Below are positions 27,101 to 42,100 of a stretch of 64,000 nt of DNA, one piece after another; position 1 is the stretch's first letter, and each line of letters begins with the position of its first letter. This stretch comes from Vanessa cardui. Lineage: Eukaryota > Arthropoda > Insecta > Lepidoptera > Nymphalidae. The translations under genes and the position numbers were made by a program. The notes under the pieces were generated by a model that made no database searches, was not told the origin of the DNA, and saw nothing but the letters and a program-made list of their open reading frames with translations. Location: positions 12,127,318 to 12,191,317 of the forward strand of contig NC_061131.1 in the NCBI RefSeq assembly GCF_905220365.1. The letters run 5' to 3'.

Positions 27101-30100
27101 ATATATTCTCTGATGTGCGCTTGTATTTTGTTTTGGAATTAATTTTGAATAATTTTAAAATATATATTTTTAGTCTTTGGAGACATTTTCTGTTAATTGC
27201 CTCCAATTTGAGAACTAACTACATGTGAATCGTAAACGACGATGATAATGAGTTCAAATACTACAAACTGTTCGCTCGATCAACTCCGTGAAATTTGTAA
27301 CAGAAACATTGATAATACAAATATTGCACTCACATCCCACATACGTATTCTAATCACCAAAGAGTATGAATATCAAATATAAATCAAACAATTTTTAAGA
27401 TTAAGTTAAAAAAAAAGAAAAATCAAAATAATCACAAAACAAAGCAATTACGTCGAACTTAATTCGATATATTTGTGAGTTTTAAAATAAACACGAAGTA
27501 TGTTATGTTTAGCTTTCAGATTGCAACAGCGCTTTTACAAAGAACTCGGTGCATTGTATTTGAACAATGCGGGCGGGTTGCTTCCGCTGTCTGAAAACGC
27601 TATTTACATTACAATTAAGCTCAACCAACAAGGGTTTGATATAGCCTACAATTTTGATGAGTTATGAAGTAATCCTGACCGAATTTCAGCGGTAGAAGCC
27701 CCTCATTATCTATCCAATTTGCCACTCGTGCACTACAATACAATATTATTTTGTATTGCAGTGTGTACGCAGGCACATACTTACATACTTTTTACGGTAC
27801 AGCTCGATGGAATGGCAATCCAATACGACTCGGGTATATTAGGCACACAACTAAAAGGCTTAGTGGACTTTTTGAGTGGAATTGTGACGCTTTGGACATT
27901 TACATTTATTATTCATTCATCATTATATTTACAGAAAATATATATTTAATTATAATTATTTGCTAATATTTGATAATTTGCTAACTATTATGAGTCGAGA
28001 TGGCCCAGTGGTTAGAATGCGTGCATTTTAACCGATGATTGCGGGTTCAAACCCAGGCAAGCACCGCTGATTCATGTGCTTAATTTGTCTTTATAATTCA
28101 TCTCGTGAAGGAAAACATCGTGAGGAAACCTGCATGTGACAAATTTCATAGAAATTCTGCCACATGTGTATTCCAACATTTATTTATTGGAATATGTTCC
28201 AAACCTTCTCCTTAAAGGGAGAGGAGGCCTTTAGCCCAGCAATGGGAATATACAGGCTGTTGTTATTGTTGTTGCTAACTGTTACTGATACTTTTGTCGA
28301 TGTAAAAGTGTAATAACTTTTAATTCACTTAATAGAGAAATATTATTGCTTTTGTCTTTATTTTGCAAATTTATCTTAATCATTAATTATGCTGAAGCAA
28401 TAAGTAATTTGATGAATGCTTCTATTATCTTTATAATATTTATATAGATTAAAAAAATGACTTTTTATTTTAATTATTTTTTATTGTATTTTTGGCTTAT
28501 AACTATCCTGTTTTTGGGTTGGTATTAATACTTTATGATATGAATGCCAGGATATGGACAGCGATACGAAAATTTGTCACTCTGGCTTCAGAAAACCGTT
28601 GAATAGGTATAACCCATCAATGCTTACCTGTACATTTTATATAGATTCAATTTATATTAACAAATCAATTGTTTTGAAATATTAAAGGCAAATAACCAAA
28701 ATATTATCACCGTACAAGTCACTGAACAGAACAATAATTGATTTGATAAATTGTACGATTTATTGCAATTGGCACACGTCACTGGCACAACGTGCGATGC
28801 ATTCGAATAGAAAAATACCTTTGAACATTTACATTTCAGTAATTTACGTTCGAGTTTTTACATCGCATCGAGTTCACGGTGCATATGAGCGCGACATAAT
28901 AACGCTAATTGTGGTGCGATCTGATGATAAATCAGAAGTATTTTAATATATTATTGAAGATACATAATTATATTATTATCATAGGACTTTTTGCAAGTAA
29001 GTTTGGTTAATACGAGTATATACTAATATTGAAACTAATATTGATTGTAATGAATAGGCTCAAAAACTATTGGACTGATTTAAAAAATTCTTTCAGCATT
29101 CGAAAGCTATATTATTCATGAGTAACATAGGCTAAATTTTATTTTGGAAAAATTTTGGGTTTCTTTGCATATTTGGATTTTCTTTTGAGATACGCAATTC
29201 TATTCCAAATCCGAAATATAGGCTGACGAAGTCGCGGGCAGAAGCTAGTCATCATATTATATTCTAACGCCATAAACCAATAAATAATTAGTGATATTGT
29301 GTTCCAGCTTAAAGGATGACTGAGCTTCAGGTAGAACAACTTAACAAGGTTTTTGGCCAAACACAGTCAGGCATATTTGCCTTATGTATTATTAAAGCTA
29401 TCTTAGATGCTTTTTCTCAACTATTGGATCATGCGTTTTGCATGCAAGCACCGAATGGAAGCATATATAGCCCCTATAACTCGAATACCTTAGGTTAGCA
29501 ATTCTTTTGTGAGACAAAGTAAACGATATTAAAACAAGATTTAGGAAAATGTACAAACTTTTTTGAATCAATAATTATGGAATTTGTAAATAAAATAGAA
29601 TATATTTATTGTTTTTTTATTGGATCAAGGAGTGTGAAATTTCGTCTATTTTGTCAAATGTACTTTTTAGTTTAAGTTTACTTTTTGTAATTGTGTCTTA
29701 TCCTAAATAAAAGTCATCTTTATTTTTTTCTATTTTAAACTATTGCAGAGAACAAATATTTTCTGAGCTAGGAGTTCCTCTCGAGATATTTCTTTCCGAA
29801 AACAGTAAGTCAATCATAATGCAACAGTGATATAATTGTCTAGAATTGAATATGTCATTAAAAAGATAGGAACTGCTACTGATCCAACATCTCTATAGGT
29901 CCCATTAGTATAAGATTATTTTCAATATCATATGTTCCAAAATATTAATATTAAAAGATTAGAATTTTATACAAATTATCAGCCAATTAATTTAACTGGG
30001 TGTATGCTTGATTAAGATCAGGTGTTATTTCATTCAAAAACTATAATAAAACGATTCAAGAGAAACAGCTATAATAGTTCTGTGGCCTATTTACATATTT

Positions 30101-33100
30101 CGTTTGCAAAAGAAAGTTTCCCTGAAACGTAATATCTAGATAGTCAATAGGGTTCATTTTCGCTTATCAATTATGGAAGCGATGTCGCACGCTGTGACAA
30201 GACGGTATATTTAGACGGGATAAATATAGTATACACTCAGATGGTTTGTGGACATAGCCCGTTGCCTTTGAGCGGAGTTGTAATTATCAAACATTATGAC
30301 CGGTGATCTTTATAAGCTTCAGTGAATTATTGCCTAAAATGGTCAGAGACAATATATAGAACTGTCATAATGTCAAATGTCAAATGACATTGCATAGATT
30401 TGATAATTACCTTTTTTTCTCAGAATTATGACAACTCGTAAATAGTCCCACTTTTAAACCATTTCTTTACATAAACATCTCTAAGGAAACAGCTCTTTTT
30501 ATGTCTAATTTTATTATAAATTTCATTCGCAGGTTCAAGATCAAATCAGTAATATTCTCATCGTTGTGCAGTTCGTAAATCTTCTAGACTATTACCTGCT
30601 TTCAAAACAATTTCAACATCAATACATTTGGGTAAGGAAGGATATACCTATTCATAGAAACTTTCAGATTGCGTGTTTATGAAAAAAACGCAGAGAATAT
30701 TAGACATAGATAAATAGATAGTCGTTCAATTGCGAGTTTTCAACACGGCGAGTGACTATTGTCTTGCAAAGATGCAAAAGGTATTAAGTACCCAGTTACC
30801 CAGTACAAGTACGGATTTTGCATCGCAAAGATTTCTGTTAATGTCTGACGATCAAACTAGAAGCTTTATGTCTTTTACATTATCTATGGGCATAGATCTG
30901 TCACAAAATATATGATTTTTCTCGATTATCTAAAATTTAACTAATCACTCGATTATAGTATGTTAAATTATAATAGGAAAACAATTATATCTTTGTTTCC
31001 ATATCTTATTTTGTGAATTCACTATTAAATGACGTGACGTAAACTCGATTTAAAATCGATTACATTGTAAATCTAAATTTAATGTATTCGAAATATTTAA
31101 AAGTAAAAATAATCGAATGCAATAAATGCTCCTAATTTCCGAAAAGTGAAATCCACGGCGACTGAAATGTTCCTCAGTCATATCTCAAGGGCCCTCGCCA
31201 ATAGTACTCGCGTCTTAGACTGCACTAAAAAATCGTCCGAATTTCTTTGCCAAAGTCTCAAATAAAAGTATAGGAAAAGCAAGTATCTTTTTTTCATTGG
31301 CTTAGTTGAAGGTTTAATTACTTTCCTCGCTGCTAAGTATACTTGAAGCGGAATGTTTAGAAATCTGAAACGGTCTTCGTTCTCTTTGGATTTCCAAGTG
31401 TAAAATATTTACTTAATTCTTGCGATTAGCTGACGGATATGGCTACTACTCTAGTACTATAGAGGTACTATTAATAATGGGAAGTAACTCTATCGGTTAC
31501 CTCTTTAAGATAAAACCGCTGAATCGATTTACTTATATAATTGGGCATACAAAAACTATGAGTCAAAAGAATAGGCAATTTTTTTTGTAAATGGGTGTGA
31601 CAGTTTATGTGTTGTGGGTAGTGCAGAGTAACAGCACTTTCAGCTAGTCATTTATAATATATGATTTAACACTCATGATGAAAGTGTTAATTATTCCATT
31701 TAAACATTTTAAACAAGTATGTCTGTCTTGTCTTTGAGTCCAATTTTTTAAATGTACGGAAATGTGATGTTGACGACGATGACGTCCTGAACGATTTCGG
31801 TCACAGAGCGTATTTTGAAGGAAGACTAACAAAATGCGTAAGATAAATTACAATCCACAAATGTGTGCATAAATAAAAGTTCTTTGTACTCTCATAATCG
31901 TGATGGTATAGCAAATCTGTAGAGCCGGTGAAAGTGCAAAGGTGCAAGACAAACTAAACGTGCTTTTAAGGAATGGAAGCATACCAAATTCTACGCACCG
32001 GGTTGCTACTGATAATTTATCGACTGAAGAATCCAAATATTTTTTATTCGTCTTACCAAGGGCTTGAACCTAGGATCTGATCGAATGAGGATCTGCAAAC
32101 TTTAATACGAGCTACTGGACAAACGAAGCAGAAAACAAATAGTAAAGAGAAACTATCTAATGCATATGTCATATGTGTAGTCCATGATTCCTTTGTCTCA
32201 GCTCAAAAGACGTAGACCGTTTACAAAGTCAACGACCCCAGGATTTGTAAGAATATTTTATAAGAAACGTTACCGTAACACAAAAGATATTCTTTCATGT
32301 CGTTTACATCAATAAAATACTAAGTTTTTGGCCCATTTCTCGTAGCTTCCTTTGTGCGGTTAAAAGTTATTTTTTGAATTCTCTATAAAAAAACAACACC
32401 GACTATGAACTGAAAAGACAACTTCTGAAATAGTCACGGAAGTATCCATACAAAACGAATAACATTTTGAAAACAACTTGCGAGAATTCAGTGGAACTGT
32501 ACAATGAGAACAAACTGGAAACTCGCCGCTAAAGCGATCGTGAAATGTCATAAGGTCATATGCGACATTCAATTTAATAAACACAACATTTCTATCTTAC
32601 AAGCATCAAAATAACGTATCAATATAAGTGCTTTTTCGATCTTTTAAAAGTGGGAAACGAAATACAATCTTACATCAAAATAATAATAATAATACATAAA
32701 TATTGGACAACATCACATACATTACTCTGATCCCAATGTAAATTGCTAAAGCACTCGTGTTATGGAAAATCGGAAAAACGCAGGTACCACAAACACCCAC
32801 ACACAAGACAACATAGAAAAGTAATGATCTTTTTCTACATTGACTCAGCTGGAAATCGAACCCGGGACCTCGGGGTGGCGTACCCATGAAAACCGGTGTA
32901 CAAACTATTCGACCACGGAGGTCGTCGAAGTAATATGCTATTAGACAAAGCAAATACTTTTCATATAACGCTGGGTCTAGACAAGGTGAGTGACATTGGA
33001 TCGATAGAATAACTGTGGGTGTGGCTGGATGAAACCATTACACTTGCACAGCGAATAAACAAACATATTTAGAGCACCATTTAACACCACGCGTATCAAA

Positions 33101-36100
33101 TAGCGCCATTAAAACATGTGACATTCGCTAAAATATCAATGTTGCGTTAAAACCTATTAAATGTATGTTTACTAATTGTCTGCCCCATTTCCCTCCCTTA
33201 AAGCAATACTTCCCAAAGGTATCAGGTAACCTGAAACTTAGGTACATTTTAATATTCGCTAGTTTCATCTGAGTGTGGACAGATCTGGGAAAAACGATTT
33301 TATAAGTTAAGATAATGTAGTGATCATTCCACCACTTTAGATTTAAAAACTTGACTTTTTTATTTATAACAGAATATATGAGCTGAGATGGCCCAGTGGT
33401 TAGAACGCGTGCATCTTAACCAATCTTACGGGTTCAAATCCAGACAAGCACCACTGTATATATGTGCTTAATTTGTGATTATAATTCATCTCGTGCTCTG
33501 CGGTGGAGGAAAACATCGTGAGGAAACACCTGCATGTGACTAATTTTATCGAATTCTGCCACATGTGCATTCCACCAACCCGCATTGGAACAGCGTGGTG
33601 GAATATGTTCCAAACCCTCTCCTTAATGGAAGAGGAGGCCTTATCCCAGCAGTGGGAAATTTACAGGCTGTTACTTACTTACGGTAAGTCTTCATTCACC
33701 ACAAACATTGGCGTAGTAAATATTCATCAATTTTTTCCGTATAATCAACCAAATTCTCTAAAATTTAAGGCTATAAAAATAGATTCACTCACCTTTTAAA
33801 CCGAGTTATATTCGAAAATATTATTGATAACAATTGTAATTATGTAATATAATTATTTTTATTAAGAAGGAAATAATTAAAGAATCGATTTCGAATGTAT
33901 TTTGTAGTAATTTGGGTAATTTATTCGATATTCGCAAGAATTATAAGTAAATACGATATCGAGAAGTACAAGTAAGTATCATTAAATATTACATTAATAC
34001 CTTCAGCACAATACAGTATCGAATACAAAATTGTACTCCATGTGATAACTTCGGATATCGTCTTAGTTTAAGCATTGTATATTTATATACAAAGGAATAC
34101 AATATCACTCTCTGGAGGACTGTTCCATTTTTACGTGCATGTATATTTTAAAAGCTGTATCTAGAATTTTCTCGGTCAATCAACTTTAGTCCAATTTTCT
34201 AGATTATTCGTTGACTTTAAAATAAAGGTACCTACTGAAATAATAACTGTGATAGTGTGAATAATCATTAACTTGCGACCCGCCCCGACTTCGCACGGGT
34301 GCAATACTGATAGTAAATATTCTACAGAATTTGTTTATTTATATTATTAAATTTCTACACTAACAAATATATAATGTCACAATTTATATAATGCAGTGCA
34401 ATACTGAAATTAAATTTACTACAGAAATTGTTTATTTCATTACAATAGAAACATCTAAAATTATCAGTGTTTTTCATTATTATACCGTCTCCATGTTTTA
34501 TATACAAAAGCCTTCCCCTTGAATCACTCTATCTATTAAAAAAAACTGCATCAAAATCCGTTGCGTCATTTTAAAGATCTACATACGTAGGGACAGACAG
34601 CGGTGAGCGACTTTGTTTTATACTGTATAATGATAATGAAATAATGATTATAACCGAAGTACTTAAATATATTTAAAACTTTCTGCACCATTGGATTAAA
34701 CGACTATTGTCAATCCTAACTTAATATCGTAGTTCAAGACTAAATAAGTACAGTAATAAAAGGCATATTATTCGATACAAGACTTTATAGATGATAAAAA
34801 AGCGTGGAGTTAATACCTGTTGACTTCCAAGCAGGATATATTAATTTAAATAATTGTTTTTAACTAACATGACTTTGTATTTTTTTTAATGTTGAAAAAG
34901 AGTAACTACTGTATTTCTTGCCGGTTCTTCTTCGTAGAATCTACTTTCCGAACCAGTGGTAGCTTCACTTAATTGTAAAATGACGATTCAAAGTTCTTGT
35001 AAAATCTCAGTTGAATAAAGTTTATTTTCTCGTCGCCGTGTTGTAAGGAAATCTGTATGATTAGGATAAAACAATTACAAAGATTTGAGCAGAGTGGTTG
35101 AAACTCCAAGCGTTCTTCTTAGGGTAGAAGGTCTTCGTCAAGTAGAGATACATTTATGGGCCCTTATTTTTCCTTAATATTTATTTGAATGTTTTTTTTT
35201 TTTTTATCTCATTAAGCATTTGATTATAAGGTAGCAACCAAGGTTCATTTGCAATGATTTGGAAAAAAGAACTTTTTGTATCATACAATTAGAGTATATT
35301 TTAGAATGCATAAATTTCTGCAGTTGAATAAATGTTATGAAGTACACTTTTTTCAAGGTAACCATGAAACAATTTGTAAAGCAATTGAAAGCGACATCTG
35401 GTTGATTTTTTAAATGAGAAGAATGGTCTCATTTAGTACGAAAGTTTTCCAGTGAAGGGTTTGCTAGTGCGTTGTCAGCTTTCCTTAATGAGGATGCCCG
35501 GTTTATTAAAATGTGAAGTTACACTTTACAAATACAGTAATTTTACTTTTTTTTACGAGTGTCGTATTATTATGGAGTATCAGATTTCACACGTGGAAAT
35601 GTTTCAATGTGGAAAATGTTCTTGTAATTCCTGTTGTAATTATTTTTAAATTTAGATCTGTGTGTTTAATTATATCTTTTGTATGAACAACTTTACTATG
35701 TTATAAAAATAATGTCAGTTTTATAACTTTATATTCACCTTTTGTAGTATAAATTAATGAACTCTTGCTATATGAGGGATCGTGATTTTATTGAATTAAA
35801 TGTTACAATCCATTGATTTAGAAGTGGCAAGGTTTTTAAATCTTTCAAAATAATACAAATCTTTTAAGCCTTTTCTGAGTCTGTCCACGAAGAATACATG
35901 CCTTGAAGTCGGTCTTTCGACCTTTTTATCATTATCAGTTTATTTCTCTAAGATGCAACAACTTCTAAGCCTTTGTATCAAACTCGAATTGAAGGTCTTA
36001 AGCGGATAAAATATTGTCACATATGAAGTCACAAATCTATAAACGCCAAACATTGTGAACTACCATTGCTCAACAGAAATTACAGGCTGATATTCCAACA

Positions 36101-39100
36101 TACGCAAGCAATTAAAATTACATCAATTAATACGTTTATTTGTTGAACTATAAACACGTCTCATTACAATCACTAAATCTATATTAATATTATAAATGCG
36201 AAAGTAACTGTGTCTGTCTGGCTGTTGCTCATTCACGACCAAACCGCTGAAACAAATTCGATGAAATTTGGTACACTAACTTAAAGTCCAAGAAAGGACG
36301 TAGACATTTTTTTGCCTGAAACATGAAAGTCAACACGGTAAGACGAGAGAGAAGCCGCGGGCGACTAATAGTTTATACTAAATATTTGCGACAAAAATAA
36401 CATATTCTCACATTGAGAACGTAACCTTTACGTAGCTTTCAGAGTCAGGTCCCGAAGTAATATTGTCAATGACAATTCGAAAAAAACGAACTGACCAAAA
36501 CCCCATCAGATAATAAGATAATACTAAGTAATAGATTTCTATTTTTGTACCACAAGGGAGTTATTTATTGCAGGCCATTTCAATACAGCCCTACCCTGAA
36601 TCGATGCCAATAGGGTTATATTAAGTATGGAAAAACACGCAAACTCCCGAATGCCATCTATACGATAGCCTTGTTGCCAATGATTGATTAGCAAAATGTT
36701 TACTTAACTATAATCCATTTAAAACGTTGTGTTGAGAGATAGACGCAGTATCGAATGTACCAGCGTATTAAAACTGATGTTGGTATCACAATAAGGGTAC
36801 GACCTCATCTGTGACAGCTAGCAGTAGTTTACACTATACGGTGTACTACTTACAGCTGTTGCCACTAAAAAAAAACAATGGAAATACGTTACTTAATATA
36901 TAAAACAAAGCAAAAAAATACAATTTGTATTTTTTTGCTTTGTTTTAAAATCAAGTTAATCAAACTAAAGTAATAAAATGTCATTTTATACACCGTTGAC
37001 GATGCATTGAAGGTGTACTGTTTTTTTTTATAATATCAGTGTCTCTTAAAATGTTACCACTTACAGATACACATATGGGCTAGCCCTACGTACCTTCAGA
37101 AGATAAATTAAAAAAAAGCTTCATACAAGTCACAAAAAAATCGCCAGTGTTATAATTAGGTAAGTACTTCAATATGTTAATCATAATAATTCACAGTAAA
37201 TGTTTGTAAACAGCTCTTTCGTTGTATCGATTTAAAATTTAAAGTGAAGTTCAAAGTGAAGATAAGTAGTCCATCTTATCGAGTAAACCAAATCAATAGC
37301 AGTTCTATCGAGTTTCATTGCTTACATTTACATAAATCAACAAAGATTCTTTATTCTTAAGGGGATTTTGTACTCAGGGCCGCATTGAGAGGTCTGTATT
37401 TTCCAATTAAATTGAACAATATTTTCCGTCGATTGTTTGAATAATTAAAACAATTTACGTTTCTTTATCTCCTTGTAAATCTTTTATGACGTTATTTTAG
37501 TTCTTTAATTTGTCTTAGTATATCTACATGATATATATAATTATAATATATTAAATCGCTTCTTCTGTGAAGGTCTTGGGTATTTAGCCCTCTTCCAGTG
37601 GCGGATTTACCAATAGGCTAAGTAGCCTACTTAGCCCAGGAGACTGGGCGGTAATTTCAGTCCAAATATGTTATTATCTTACAGATATTTAAAAAAAATA
37701 AATTATAATTATGTATATGTATACACATTACGTCCGTAATCCGTATACTCGTCTCTTCATAGCGGGTTGGAAAAATAATCTAGTAACTGACAGAAATACT
37801 ACCTAATTTATTATATATTTATAATTATTGCAAAAAAAAAGTAGGGGCGCCAAAAATGGAATAGCCTACTAGCGGCAGGTTTGTAAATCCGCTACTGCCC
37901 GTAACTTAGTACCTCTTTCAACTATTTTATTGAGTATCATTAATTTTATATTTTTTCATATAAGTAATAAATATTAACCACATCTCACATCAGCAATGCC
38001 TAAGGGCCTTGGTGAGCACTTAACATCAGATGCCCTTTTTGCTCTGAATTATAAAAAAAAGTATTTTATTCTAGTGGGAGAGTAAGCTGTATAATTAGAG
38101 GCTAAGAAAACGTTTTTAGACGTATACGTCTAAAACCTTATGCGTTCCAGTGTATTTGTAATATAAAATTTATATGTACAGCTGTATCCTAATCTATTTA
38201 CTCGTTTGCCTCCCCAGCAAATTAAAAAAAAAGATCTTCAAAACATTTATTTTAAAAAAAGAACTATATTTAGTAATATGTTGTCAACGCTTTCATTAAT
38301 CGCATGGTATGATGAAGTAATTTCACAGATAGTTAAGCAATTCATCAATATGCCACCGGGAATACGGCATCATTACGTCGAAAAGCATATGACGTCATGC
38401 AAAGGTATTCGTGTAATGTATTATTTTATGCTAGCGCTGTCCCAGTATTTCAATCGCTTTGAAAAAGAAACTTTATAGACTAAGTTTTCGGTCAGCACTT
38501 CACTCGCTTTAAGGGGTCAATCGTCAGATGTTTAATGAAAAAGTTAATAAGTCTGTTTGTCTGTTACGCTTTCACAGCTAAACCAATGAACCGAAATTGA
38601 TGAAATTTGATTTGACGCAAGTTTGAATCCCAAGGAAGGTTATAAGGATACGCGGACGAACCCGTGGATAAAACTTAGTATAGAATAAACTTGTATTTTT
38701 TTTTGTTATAATTTGCTAAGTACTGCGATGTTTAAATTAATTATGAAAATTCAGCGCATAATTTGGCTTTACCGCGCTCACCGGATGGCGGAACGAAGTA
38801 ATTTCAAGAGTGTTAAGCCATTAATTCGTCAATATACCATTGAGAATTTATCTTTATTAAATATTATACAGCGTGTTCTTTAAAAATGTAATAACACTAC
38901 ATAGTATAAAACAAAGTCGCTTTCTCTGTCCCCATGTCTCTTTGTACGCTTAAATATTTAAAACAGCTCAACGGATTTTGACGAGGTTTTTTAATAGATA
39001 GAGTTTATCGAGAGGAAGGTTTTTGTATATAATGCATGCACAATATAGTAAAGAAACAGTGATAATTTTAGAAGTTTGTTATGTGATGTCGTAAGTAAAC

Positions 39101-42100
39101 AAATTCAGTAGTATATTTCGCTAGTTAAGGTATAAATAGAGCTAAAACTGGTTTAAATAAAATAGTTTTTTACTTGTAAGCGGATTAGGTCATTTAAAAA
39201 TGAGGTATACTAAAGTTGGCATGTAATTTAAGTGTTAAGTCATGAAATAGTGACGAAAAGCTATACAAGTTTTTCATGTTGAGTATGATGTTTATTGTGA
39301 TTATGATTAAAATTTATTTTATAAATTATTTGCCAAACAAAACAGTGAAGTGTTCTAGAATACCTGTTTGGAACGACGTAGCTTAGACTGTAAATTATGT
39401 ATTAAATGAATCTCCATGAAACTAATTAACAGCATTTGAAAATAATTTAATGGCAATAAATAAAATTGTTATTAACTATTGCGTGCGATTTAAAACAACA
39501 TCGTAGAATCAATTTAATAAAGGAGACAATACAGATAAAGAGTTACATAGCTTTTTCGTTCGTGATAAATGGAAAACGTCTTCAAAAGAGTATCACTATA
39601 ACCATTTTTCATAATTTCTCTACAAGTAATAATGACTTACTTTCGAAGCGATTTTAAGCAATACAGCAATAATCCTTATCCAATTATGTACCTTACATAT
39701 ATTGTGCATTTAATATAGATAAATATGGCCTTTTACAGCATGGATTCAGGTGAATGTTTTCGAAAATATTACATATTTAAAATGCAGGGACTTAGCGGTT
39801 TATATGGTCTAATGATAAAAATGGTTTGAGCGTTGTAAGACATTCTGTAGTATATTATTTAGTATCAGCATTACACCCGTGCGAAGTCGGGGCGCACGTT
39901 GATCATAAAACAGTTGAACATCTATAGTAACATACATTTTTTCATAGTCACAGTGGTAACTACGTAATACGCGTACACCGATAACATTATAAATATGTCA
40001 CCGTTCCACGCTACGCACACTAACACACATCACATCGACATCATTTGGCTTCACTTGTGCTACGCGTCGTGTGGTTAAAAATTATAGCAAACCTAGAAAT
40101 TGTGTATAAAAAATACAGCCACAGTTTATTAAAATAAAAATACATATATAACCTCCATGCTCTTACAACTTCTTTTCAGTATTGATACCTTATTGTATCT
40201 CCGCTTCATGATTAATTTTAAATTAATTATTTGAATTAAGAATGACTAAATTTTGTGTGTCATTTAGATTGTAATAATAATCGATTTATAATATGTTTCA
40301 TGTTTATTTTTATAAAACGTAGGCGTGCTGGAAGAGTCACGTGCTAGAATTAGTATGTGATTATAATTCAAAACAAAACATTTTATAAATATTACGCCTA
40401 ACGTAAGTGGACGCACGGGGACAGCTGATATGGCGGTCGGCCAAAGGAAAAGTGTATAATGCCAAACTAACAATTTTGACGTAACAAGCGATCACACCTC
40501 TCACTCTTTCTAGCGTTGTTTCATTCACACCAGTGTTTCGAATGCCGATGTCAACTTGATTTTTACAAATAAATTTTAGTCCGTATAATCTGTTAAAACA
40601 ATTATGAGTACATTTTTATTAGTGTTTAACGCTTTAATAATACGTTGTAGTATTTTTTAAAAATATTAAAAAAATGGCTATGGTAAAATCAAAAACGCCA
40701 TAATAATTTGGTTTTGGCACTCTTAAATACTCATAAAATACTGGCAGCGTAAGAAAACTATTTTACTCAATAATAAACTATTTTATACCTTCCATTTCTC
40801 TTTTTACCTGTAACAACACTCACTCATAATTAGAATTTTGAATGACTGGTGACGTGTCAGACAGACTGAACAAAACCCTTTTCCACTGAAAAACGGAACG
40901 CAAAAAAACACACCTATATAAATTCCCTTACTTGAAATGTATAATTGTTCTTAAATGCACAAAAGATTTTTAAAAAAAGAACAACGCCAATGGAAGTTTC
41001 TAGATCGTCTAAGTGGGCGTTAACAAAAGAAAATACAACTAAATGAATCCCAGTTACATAAGACGTTCATTCTAAAAATCCAGTATCGTAATGCCACTCT
41101 AAGTCCGGACAAGCAAAAAGTGTACGCTCTTACGTAACATACGTATATCCAAGGCGAATTCTACGCTTGGAAAAAGCTTAAACGTTTCACCCCTTTGTAC
41201 CGTATTTATTAGGCCACAAACAAGGACGGGAAGCGAGCGCGGTAGCGGGGAATTATCGAGATAATTAGCCCTATGTCAAACCGTTCGGAACTGCATTAGA
41301 GGCAAACTGGTGACGCGAGAAATTGCACTTTATAATTAAGATGACATGGTCTATTTTTAGTTGAATCTATTTCAGTTGATTGATTAAAAAAATAATTAAA
41401 AACTGTAATGTTTTGTTAACATCTCATGATAATAGCAGGAAAATCATAATAAAATACTCTCTAATAATAAAATATGTAATAATTTTATCGTAAATTTAGT
41501 AAAATGTAATGTAACAGAAATGTTTGAAAGTGAAATATTTACGTACAATTCATCTCCCATTTTGATTAGGACTGCCTTAATTAAATCATCTCCTATCGGA
41601 AGGTTAGATTATTAATAATAATACCGATCAAATATGTATTACATATATATGGGCACATATTGTTTAACATTTGTATGATTTTCGAAAAAAAGAAACTATT
41701 TTTGGCATAGAAGTTTTGTTACTATGATAGCAGGCAGTTATTTGTAAACGGTGAAATTTTCAAATGGCTGTTACGGTTCAAAAGGCATAGCCCAAGTGAT
41801 TGTATAGTCTTGTGTTCTATCTTGTGACAAACGAATGATAATTATAGTATATAAGAGTAATATTACAAAATAAATAATTATAATAATAACTAAATAAATG
41901 AATGACATTGATATTTGTATACTGCAAGAAATCGCTAATTGCAAAAAAATTGCACAGACGATGTATTAATACAATGTACAGAGCATATAATTATTATGCT
42001 ATTATATACCTACGGCCACAGATAAAACAATAGGTAGATGAATACAGACACAAAATCAAAAACAATTTCTTGGTAGTGTGTGTAATTAATATTTCGCTAA

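Noticed and set aside
38206..38478. 90-codon plus-strand open frame in slo intron 1
   Set aside because: No known domain, AT-rich composition and no splice partners. Possibly a transposon remnant but not supportable.
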